64,000 nt of DNA from an uncultured Roseicyclus sp. GTDB taxonomy: Bacteria > Pseudomonadota > Alphaproteobacteria > Rhodobacterales > Rhodobacteraceae. Made by a program: the position numbers and the translations under genes. Location of the stretch: contig CANLLF010000003.1 of NCBI GenBank assembly GCA_947491935.1, positions 62,001 to 126,000 on the forward strand. Reading direction: 5' to 3'. Shown piece after piece: positions 57,724 through 64,000 of this stretch. Positions within the stretch are counted from its first letter, which is position 1. Each line of letters starts with the position of its first letter. A model generated the notes under the pieces. That model did no database searches. It was not told the origin of the DNA and saw only the letters and a list, made by a program, of their open reading frames with translations.

Positions 57724-58220
57724 CCGCAGCGCCTGGCCGGCAAGCCGGGCGCTCCCGTGATCGCCGCCACCCGCTGACGCGGGATGTTGGCGATCTTTGG
57801 GCCGGGCGGGCGTGCCCGTTGGCCTGCGGCCAAGAGGGCACACCCGCGGCAGCGCGTTGACCGGGTCGTTGCGACAGGGTCGGGATGTTCCGAATGGATA
57901 TTTTAAAAACGAGGACATGAGGGTCAGCCCCCAGACGGAGCCGGGGGCCTTCCTCGTTTGCGGTCATCGGCTTCCCAGCCTGTACCGCATACCCAGTCTC
58001 TCTGCTTATGGTTAACAACCGGTTACGGGCCCCTTCCTTGTTTTGAAAATATCCCGGGGGGATTGGGGGGCTGGCCCCCCGAATGCGATTGGTTTGCCAA
58101 ATCGGGGTACGGTTCGGTTTAGGGCGGCCCGTCACTGCACGGTTACGGTCGGGCAGTGGCCTTGAGGCGCAGATGCGGCCCTGTTAGCGTCTCGCCCATC
58201 GGGAGAAGGAAGCGACCCAC
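57724..58220. repeat. Intergenic region with a long inverted repeat (Rhodobacteraceae motif, copies 3 and 4)
   Basis: About 500 bases without a gene. GATATTTTAAAAACGAGGA at 57897-57915 and TCCTTGTTTTGAAAATATC at 58035-58053 are complementary at 17 of 19 bases and enclose 119 bases. They are two inverted copies of the motif also found at 23011-23049 and 34899-34942. The flanks have GC-rich palindromes (GGGGGGCTGGCCCCCC around 58065). The following gene's promoter lies between about 58055 and 58200. Confidence 0.65.
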
Positions 58221-59633
58221 ATGGCCCTGTTGGCTGATCTGCCGCGCAACGAGGACGGTATTGCCACTGCGATCGGCGTTTTAACCCAGCGGCTCGGCCC
58301 GCGGGTGGAAACCGGGCAGGCGCTCCGGGAACAGCACGGGCATACGACCACCTGGCTGCGCAACCAGCCGCCCGACGCGGTGATCTTTCCGCAATCGACC
58401 GAGGAAGTGCAGGAGATCGTGCGCATCTGCGCCACCCACCGCGTGCCGATCATTCCGTTCGGCACCGGCACCTCGCTGGAGGGCCATGTGAATGCGCCCG
58501 CTGGGGGGATTTCGCTCGATTTCAGCCAGATGAACGCGATCCTTGAGGTCCATGCCGAGGATATGGATGTGGTGATCCAGCCCGGCGTGACGCGCAAGGC
58601 GCTCAATACGCATCTGCGCGACACCGGCCTGTTCTTTCCCATCGATCCTGGCGCGGATGCCTCGCTTGGCGGGATGGCCGCGACCAGTGCCAGCGGCACC
58701 TGCGCCGTGCGCTACGGGACGATGAAGGACAATATCCTGGCCCTGAAGGCGGTTCTGCCCTCGGGTGAGGTGGTGAAGACCGCGGCGCGGGCGCGCAAGA
58801 CCTCTGCGGGCTATGACCTGACCCGCCTGATCGTGGGCTCCGAAGGTACTCTGGGCCTGATCACGGAACTGACCCTGAAGCTGCAAGGCATCCCGGAGGC
58901 AACCTCGGCGGCCATCTGTTCCTTTCCAAGTGTCGAGGCGGCCTGTAACGCCGTCATCACCAGCTTTCAGTTCGGCCTGCCGGTGGCGCGGATCGAGCTT
59001 CTGGATGCGCTGCAGGTGAAGGCCTGCAACGCCTATTCCAGGCTCTCCCTGCCGGAAACGCCGCTGTTGCTGCTGGAATTTCATGGCTCGGAGACCGGTG
59101 TGACGGAACAGGCCGAAACGTTCGGCGAGATCGCGGCGGACCATGGCGGCACCGGCTTCACCTTCACGACGCGGGAAGAGGAACGCACGGCGCTGTGGCA
59201 GGCCCGCCACGATGCCTATTGGGCGGCGCTGCAACTCAGGCCCGGGGCGCAGGGCCTGTCGACAGATGTCTGCGTCCCCATCAGTCGCCTGGCCGATTGC
59301 GTGACCAGCGCGCAGGACAAGCTGACCGAGCTTGGCGTCACCGCGCCTGTCGTGGGCCATGTCGGCGACGGGAATTTCCACACGCTGCTCCTGATCGACA
59401 CGGACAATCCCGATGAGATGGCCAAGGCCGAAGGATTTGTCGGCTGGCTCAACGATCTGGCGATTTCGATGGACGGGACCTGCACCGGTGAACACGGGAT
59501 CGGGCAGGGCAAGGCCAAGTATCTGGAGCGGGAACTGGGCCCCGGCGCTGCGGCGATGATGGCCGCCATCAAGCGGGGCGTGGACCCGCACAACATCTTC
59601 AATCCCGGCAAGATGCATCTGCCCCATGGCTGA
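58221..59633 (+). CDS. FAD-linked oxidase (GlcD/D-lactate dehydrogenase type)
   Basis: A 470-residue protein with an FAD_binding_4 domain (PIIPFGTGTSLEGHVNAPAG, GADASLGGMAATSASGTCAV) and an FAD-oxidase C domain (GHVGDGNFHTLLLIDTDNPD, GTCTGEHGIGQGKAKYLE). It oxidises a 2-hydroxy acid such as D-lactate or glycolate and passes electrons to the respiratory chain. No GlcE/GlcF partners are adjacent, so it is a single-subunit type. It overlaps the VIT gene by eight bases. Confidence 0.91.
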   Translation: MALLADLPRNEDGIATAIGVLTQRLGPRVETGQALREQHGHTTTWLRNQPPDAVIFPQSTEEVQEIVRICATHRVPIIPFGTGTSLEGHVNAPAGGISLDFSQMNAILEVHAEDMDVVIQPGVTRKALNTHLRDTGLFFPIDPGADASLGGMAATSASGTCAVRYGTMKDNILALKAVLPSGEVVKTAARARKTSAGYDLTRLIVGSEGTLGLITELTLKLQGIPEATSAAICSFPSVEAACNAVITSFQFGLPVARIELLDALQVKACNAYSRLSLPETPLLLLEFHGSETGVTEQAETFGEIAADHGGTGFTFTTREEERTALWQARHDAYWAALQLRPGAQGLSTDVCVPISRLADCVTSAQDKLTELGVTAPVVGHVGDGNFHTLLLIDTDNPDEMAKAEGFVGWLNDLAISMDGTCTGEHGIGQGKAKYLERELGPGAAAMMAAIKRGVDPHNIFNPGKMHLPHG

Positions 59634-60351
59634 ACACCGCCCGCAGAATTTCGGGGTGCCGTCGGCCCATGTGGAGCCGCATCTGTCCGGCCGGGCGGGC
59701 TGGCTTCGCGCCGCCGTGATGGGGGCCAACGACGGGATCCTGTCGACGGCCTCCCTGATTGCGGGGGTGGCGGCGGGATCCGGGGACAAGGCCACGATCA
59801 TCCTGGCCGGGCTGGCGGGGATGGTGGCGGGCGCGCTGTCGATGGCGGCGGGGGAATACGTGTCCGTCTCGTCGCAGGCCGATGCCGAGCGCGCCGATGT
59901 GGCCCGCGAAAAGGCGGAGCTTGCGGGCAACCCGGACGGTGAACTGGCGGAGCTGACGGCGATCTATGAGGGCCGCGGCCTGAGCCCGGAGCTGGCGGCG
60001 CAGGTATCGCGCGAATTGACCGAGAAGGATGCGCTGTCCGCCCATCTGCGCGATGAGATCGGGTTGACGGACCTGTCCCCCCCGCGCCCGGTGCAGGCGG
60101 CTGTGGTCTCGGCGCTGACCTTTGCCGTTGGGGCGGCGGTGCCGCTTGGCGTGGCCTTTGCCGCGCCGCTCGGGGCGCTTGTATGGTGGGTGGGGGCGGG
60201 CACGTTGGCCGCCCTTGGCTCGCTCGGCGCGCTTGGGGCCCAGGCCGGGGGCGCACCACGGGGCCGGGCGGCGGTGCGGGTGATGATCTGGGGTGCCTTG
60301 GCCATGGCCGCGACAAGCGCCATTGGTGGGTTGGTGGGCCAGTCAATCTGA
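59626..60351 (+). CDS. VIT1/CCC1-family iron/manganese transporter
   Basis: A 241-residue protein with two N-terminal membrane segments (RAAVMGANDGILSTASLIAG, IILAGLAGMVAGALSMAAGE), a cytoplasmic helical hub (EYVSVSSQADAERADVAREK, cytosolic metal-binding region with several Glu), and three C-terminal membrane segments. The GANDGI and MAAGEYVSVS motifs are characteristic. It is expected to export Fe2+ or Mn2+. The start overlaps the FAD-linked oxidase gene. It converges with nagA. Confidence 0.9.
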   Translation: MAEHRPQNFGVPSAHVEPHLSGRAGWLRAAVMGANDGILSTASLIAGVAAGSGDKATIILAGLAGMVAGALSMAAGEYVSVSSQADAERADVAREKAELAGNPDGELAELTAIYEGRGLSPELAAQVSRELTEKDALSAHLRDEIGLTDLSPPRPVQAAVVSALTFAVGAAVPLGVAFAAPLGALVWWVGAGTLAALGSLGALGAQAGGAPRGRAAVRVMIWGALAMAATSAIGGLVGQSI

Positions 60352-60369
60352 GGCACGGCCGCTATTGCG

Positions 60370-61497
60370 TCAGCCGAGCGGCGGCTGATCGGTCCAGCCA
60401 TTGGGCAGGTGCAGGCGCGGTTTGCCCTTGTTGGGCCAGGCCTGAAACACCGCCCGGCGCCCGAGGGTCAGCCCCTTGGGCAGCCCCAGGATCGCGGCGG
60501 GCACCTGAGTGGCCATTAAGATCACCTCAAGCCGGGGCAGGCGGCTGGCCCTGGTCATGACCTCCACCGCGCGGGCCAGCGTCAGGTCCGCGCCCGCCAG
60601 CGTGTCATCCTCCAGCGTCAGGCGGCCGTCGCGCCGTTCGATCCGGCGGCCGTTCAGGTGGAACTGGTCGAGATCCGTGCCCGCCACCGCCATCGCGTCG
60701 CTGATCAGAAACGCCCCGGAATGATGCCGCCCGGCCAGGCGCAGCATATCGGGATGCACATGGATGCCATCGGCGATCAGGCCGAATGTGCCGCGCGTCA
60801 GCGCCGCCGCGGCGAGGCCCGGATGGCGGTGATCGAGGCCCGACATCGCATTGAACAGATGGGTGGCACACTGTGCGCCCGCGTCGAACGCCGCCCAGGC
60901 CGTTTCACTGTCGCACTCGCTGTGGCCGAGGGCCACGATGATGCCCGCGCGGGTCAATTCGGCGATGGTCTCTACCGGCACAAGCTCGGGCGCGAGGGTG
61001 ATCATCAGGCGCCCGACCTTGGCCGCGATCTCGCGGTAGAGCGCCAGATCGGCCATCTCCAGCGGGCGGAACATATCCGGGTCGTGGGCCCCGGCGCGGG
61101 TCAGGTGCGGCCCTTCCAGATGCAGGCCCTGGATCTGCCACAGGCCGTCGCGCCGGGCCGCGGCGACGAGTTCGGCGATGCGGATGATCTGCTCTTCGGT
61201 GTCGCTGATCAGGGTGGGCAGGATATGGGCGACGCCGTCGGATTGATGCGCATCCACGATCTGCCGAAGGTCCTCCACATTCTGGCACTCCCCCAGCATC
61301 AGGCCGCCGCCGCCATTGACCTGCAGATCGCACATCGGCGGGGTCACCAACTGGCCGTGCAGATCCATCGTCTTGCGCGCCCGCTGCTCCTCGCCCGACG
61401 GGTAGAGCGCCGCGATCCGCCCGTCGCGCACATGGATGTCGCGGGCTTCGAGGCCCTGCGGGGTCATCACCGCGGCGTTGAGATAGAGGATCGTCAT
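60370..61497 (-). CDS. nagA: N-acetylglucosamine-6-phosphate deacetylase
   Basis: A 375-residue amidohydrolase-superfamily protein with metal-site histidines and acids in HLEGPHLTRAGAHDPDMF, IVALGHSECDSETAWAAFDA, CATHLFNAMSGLDHRHPGLA, and the catalytic Asp in AFLISDAMAVAG. It removes acetate from GlcNAc-6-phosphate to give glucosamine-6-phosphate. It overlaps the GlcNAc kinase gene by four bases on the same strand, forming the core of an amino-sugar operon. Confidence 0.94.
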   Translation of the reverse strand: MTILYLNAAVMTPQGLEARDIHVRDGRIAALYPSGEEQRARKTMDLHGQLVTPPMCDLQVNGGGGLMLGECQNVEDLRQIVDAHQSDGVAHILPTLISDTEEQIIRIAELVAAARRDGLWQIQGLHLEGPHLTRAGAHDPDMFRPLEMADLALYREIAAKVGRLMITLAPELVPVETIAELTRAGIIVALGHSECDSETAWAAFDAGAQCATHLFNAMSGLDHRHPGLAAAALTRGTFGLIADGIHVHPDMLRLAGRHHSGAFLISDAMAVAGTDLDQFHLNGRRIERRDGRLTLEDDTLAGADLTLARAVEVMTRASRLPRLEVILMATQVPAAILGLPKGLTLGRRAVFQAWPNKGKPRLHLPNGWTDQPPLG

Positions 61498-62339
61498 GGC
61501 AGGGCCCGGGCCATCGCCAGGGCGCCGTGCAGGGCGGAGGCGGCGGGCTCGACCCGTGTGCGCGCCAGCGCGGCGGGCAGGTGCGGCACCACGAATGGCC
61601 CCAGCCCCCCCGTCAAGGCCCAGGCCGCGCCGGGCGGATGGGCCAGTTGCTCAAGCGCGTCTTCCACCACGCCGGCACATTCCTTCAATAGATCCGTTGC
61701 CATCGGGCTTGCCGTTTCCGTCACGCGGCGCCCCAGGGCCGCGTAGTCCGCCGGTCGCGCAGTTTGCGCCCACACCACCGGATGTGTTGGCAGGAAGTCC
61801 AGCAGAAACGCGACAAGCGGGTCGTCCGGCAGGCGACCATCGCAAGCGCGCAACGCCCATTGTAGGGCCCGCCGCCCGAGCCACGCCGCCGAGCCTTCAT
61901 CCCCGAGGTGAAAGCCCCAGCCGCCGTGATGCACCAGATCAGCGCCCGATTTACGGATGAAGAAGGATCCGGTGCCCAGGCTGACCAGGCTGCCATCGGC
62001 GCCACCCAACGCGCCCTCAAGCGCCGTCACGCTGTCGTCGGTGACATAGGCCAGATAGGGCAGGCGCATCGCGAAGTCATCGGCCGTGCCGGGCAGGCGG
62101 CACCCGGCCAGCCCCGCCACGATGCGCGCGCCGGCAAGGTTCTCCATGGTCAGGCCAAGCTGCGCCAGCGCATCCGTCAGGGCCAGGCGCAGGGCCGCCT
62201 CGGCGGCGGCGGGATCACTGGTGACATTGGCAGGCCCGCCCTCGGCGCGGGCCTCGGCCCCGCCCCGGCACACCACGACGCGGCAGCCGGTGCCGCCGCC
62301 ATCCATGCCGATATCGATGCGCTCCTCCATGGCGCGCAT
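61494..62339 (-). CDS. N-acetylglucosamine kinase (BadF/BcrA ATPase family)
   Basis: A 281-residue protein with the ASKHA-fold phosphate loops: DIGMDGGGTGCRVVVCRGGA at the start and GADGSLVSLGTGSFFIRKSG, HHGGWGFHLGDEGSAAWLGR. This is the BadF/BcrA-type sugar kinase family containing GlcNAc kinases. Next to nagA it should phosphorylate GlcNAc to GlcNAc-6-phosphate, the substrate of nagA. Start ATG 62339; ATG at 62330 is a possible alternative. Confidence 0.88.
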   Translation of the reverse strand: MRAMEERIDIGMDGGGTGCRVVVCRGGAEARAEGGPANVTSDPAAAEAALRLALTDALAQLGLTMENLAGARIVAGLAGCRLPGTADDFAMRLPYLAYVTDDSVTALEGALGGADGSLVSLGTGSFFIRKSGADLVHHGGWGFHLGDEGSAAWLGRRALQWALRACDGRLPDDPLVAFLLDFLPTHPVVWAQTARPADYAALGRRVTETASPMATDLLKECAGVVEDALEQLAHPPGAAWALTGGLGPFVVPHLPAALARTRVEPAASALHGALAMARALP

Positions 62340-62352
62340 CTTACGCCCCGGC

Positions 62353-63441
62353 CTAGATCAAGGAAACCGCTTGACCGGAGATCGCGGCCTCCTGCGCCGC
62401 CAGCCCCATGCGCACCGCCGCCGCCCCGTCGGCCAGCGTCACCTCGGGTGTGCGGCCTTTGCGCACCACCTCAAGGAACCGCACATGCTGATAATAGGTG
62501 GAGCCGTGGTGATCCCCAGCCGTCAGAAGATCCTTGTCGACGGGGCAGTCATGGACAACCTTGCCGGTTGTCGGATTGCGCGGGCTGACGATCACCTTGG
62601 GCATCGGCGCGGGGCCGATATCGAAGTTCCAGAATCGGGTGGGGCCGGGGACCTTGGCCTCGATCTTGCCCGCCGGGCCCACGGCGCTGATTTCTTCCTG
62701 ATATTCGCTGCCCTCGGCAAACATGCACAAGTCCAGCAGGGCGCGGGCACCGCCGGCAAAATCCACGATCACATAGCCGCAATCCCAGATATCGGGCACC
62801 TGCCCGCCATATTGCTCATCAAGGTGGTTCACGGCCTGGCCCGCGCTGGCCATCACGCGGATCGGCTCGTCACGCAGGATCAGTCGCATGAGATCGAAGA
62901 AGTGGCAGCATTTCTCGACCAGAGTACCACCGCTATTTGCGTTAAAGCGGTTCCAGTTGCCGACCTTTTCCAGAAACGGAAAGCGGTGTTCGCGGATCGA
63001 GAGCATCTTGATCCCGCCGGTGGAGGGATCCACCAGCTCACGGAATTTCGCGACCGGCGGCATGTAGCGATATTCCATCGCCACCCAGACCGGCGCGGCG
63101 TAGCTTTTGGCGAAGGCCGTCACCGCCCCCAGATCGCGCGGATCGGTGAAGAGCGGCTTTTCACACAGGATCGGCAGGGCGCGCCGCGCGGCAATCTGGT
63201 GGAGCACCTCCACATGAGTGTGGTTGGGCGACGCGATGACAAGCGCATCCACATCGTCGCGCGCCACCAGCGTGTCGAGATCGGCACACCGGGCCGCGCC
63301 GGGCGTTGTCGCCTGCGCACGGGCCGCCATCTCGTCGTCGGGTTCCAGATACGCGGTGACGGCGGTGTTCGCCAAAAGCGCGATGTTGCGCATATGCTCC
63401 TGGCCCATCATGCCGGCGCCCACGAGGCCGTATCGCGTCAT
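62353..63441 (-). CDS. Gfo/Idh/MocA-family oxidoreductase
   Basis: Start at the ATG at 63441 (362 residues) with AGGA eight bases upstream; the frame to 63564 is over-extended. It has the N-terminal NAD(P)-binding motif (TRYGLVGAGMMGQEHMRNIA) and the EKPLFTD substrate-domain motif (ALPILCEKPLFTDPRDLGAV) that marks the family. These enzymes oxidise or reduce sugars. In this amino-sugar operon it may act on a GlcNAc-derived sugar, which is inferred from position only. Confidence 0.92.
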   Translation of the reverse strand: MTRYGLVGAGMMGQEHMRNIALLANTAVTAYLEPDDEMAARAQATTPGAARCADLDTLVARDDVDALVIASPNHTHVEVLHQIAARRALPILCEKPLFTDPRDLGAVTAFAKSYAAPVWVAMEYRYMPPVAKFRELVDPSTGGIKMLSIREHRFPFLEKVGNWNRFNANSGGTLVEKCCHFFDLMRLILRDEPIRVMASAGQAVNHLDEQYGGQVPDIWDCGYVIVDFAGGARALLDLCMFAEGSEYQEEISAVGPAGKIEAKVPGPTRFWNFDIGPAPMPKVIVSPRNPTTGKVVHDCPVDKDLLTAGDHHGSTYYQHVRFLEVVRKGRTPEVTLADGAAAVRMGLAAQEAAISGQAVSLI

Positions 63442-63466
63442 CTTGGTGATCCTGCTGCTGAAAGTG

Positions 63467-64000
63467 TCATGGGACCCTGGCGTAATACTGGGCGCGGCCT
63501 GGGTCATACCACGTCCAGGAGGCCTCGCACGGCTCGCCATATTGGTCATAGGCGCGGCGTTCAATGCGGATCATGCGCGTGCCCGGGGCGATGCCGAATT
63601 CGTCGGGGGACCAATCGGGCAGGTCGCCCGCGCCGATCACATCTTCGGCCTCGCGGATCTTCAGGCCAAGGCGGTCGGCATAGGTGCGATAGAGTGATTC
63701 CGAGATTGTGCGCGGGTTCAGGCCGTTGTCGTCATGCCAGCGCAGGTCGAGCCAGATCTCCTCAACTGCAACGGGCAGGTCGGCGAGGTAGCGCAGGCGC
63801 CGGATGCGGATCCCGGTATCGAAGGTCTTGCCGATATTCGGCAGGTCGGCGGGCTTCTTGGTTTTCGTCAGGTCCAGCAGCCGCGCGGTGGGCAGCCCGC
63901 CGCCCACACCGGCCAGCTCCAACCGGAAGAGTGCGTAGGTTCCGACATTGGCCTTGCCGCCGAGCACATAATTGCCCGAGCCCTGCCGCCGCTCGATCAG
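63467..64000 (-). CDS. GntR-family regulator with UTRA domain, partial (5' end beyond window)
   Basis: An open leftward frame with 177 residues to its stop, entering from the right edge. The visible part ends the HTH wing (LIERRQGSGNYVLGGKANVG) and the UTRA effector domain (GKTFDTGIRIRRLRYLADLP, EIWLDLRWHDDNGLNPRTIS, ESLYRTYADRLGLKI). This is the HutC/NagR group, which usually binds a sugar phosphate. It lies beside the nagA operon, so GlcNAc-6-phosphate or a similar ligand is a sensible guess. Confidence 0.9.
   Translation of the reverse strand: MIERRQGSGNYVLGGKANVGTYALFRLELAGVGGGLPTARLLDLTKTKKPADLPNIGKTFDTGIRIRRLRYLADLPVAVEEIWLDLRWHDDNGLNPRTISESLYRTYADRLGLKIREAEDVIGAGDLPDWSPDEFGIAPGTRMIRIERRAYDQYGEPCEASWTWYDPGRAQYYARVP

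Noticed and set aside
58281-59930. A 549-codon reverse frame across the FAD-linked oxidase gene
   Set aside because: Shadow of the oxidase; no family motif, and composition is typical of antisense high-GC frames.

Overview
The window is high-GC, densely packed bacterial chromosome and looks like an alphaproteobacterium of the Rhodobacteraceae (Roseobacter group). This rests on the C4-pathway 5-aminolevulinate synthase, an arginyl/leucyl-protein transferase (Bpt), a TakP-type TRAP transporter, tandem DUF2852 proteins, a VPLPA-CTERM protein, a Flp-like protein, and intergenic motifs I associate with this family. No rRNA, tRNA, CRISPR array, insertion sequence or prophage was found. Nearly all genes could be framed; the two ends cut a ppiD gene (left) and a GntR-family regulator (right).

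Layout. 1-7 kb: ppiD (partial), aminotransferase, ssb, lytic transglycosylase, small unknowns, a Rieske oxygenase, and an ECF sigma factor divergent from an EF-hand protein. 7-12 kb: a leftward ilvB-x-y-z-ilvH-w operon in which three or four unknown membrane/secreted proteins are translationally coupled to acetolactate synthase. A complete attenuator precedes it (promoter, 15-codon leader peptide with an Ile-Val-Val-Leu-Val run, intrinsic terminator). 12-17 kb: a three-gene TRAP transporter ending in a strong terminator. 17-21 kb: VOC protein, Bpt, RDD protein, two DUF2852 proteins, and an ArsR/SRPBCC pair. 21-31 kb: valine degradation (mmsB, HIBCH-like, acyl-CoA dehydrogenase, then mmsA with a divergent LysR gene), interspersed with a VPLPA-CTERM protein, a YbdK-like ligase, a 54-residue secreted peptide, and a protein joining a ribbon-helix-helix domain, a membrane helix and four EF-hands.

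31-45 kb: CBS protein, coaD, two coupled cyclophilins (cytoplasmic and exported), DUF3179 protein, ABC-F ATPase, a zinc-protease-like lipoprotein, two tandem c-type cytochromes behind an Fnr-type box, a collagen-like membrane-anchored protein, a lower-GC orphan gene, parE, and a Bcr/CflA exporter preceded by a 16-codon leader peptide and terminator. 45-64 kb: ppk2 and hemA (each with an Fnr-like box), DUF1007/NicO metal exporter, MATE pump, M20 peptidase, P460-like protein, RodZ-like protein, ispG, rhodanese, FAD-linked oxidase, VIT-type transporter, and an amino-sugar set (nagA, GlcNAc kinase, Gfo/Idh/MocA, GntR/UTRA).

Themes: branched-chain amino acids are both made (ilvBH) and degraded (mms/acd) here. 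Three Fnr-type palindromes suggest a low-oxygen regulon of heme, cytochromes and polyphosphate kinase. Two ribosome-mediated attenuators are visible. Modular palindromic intergenic repeats recur in the larger gaps. Starts were moved to the codon with the best ribosome binding site wherever the longest open frame looked too long; this is stated in each entry.
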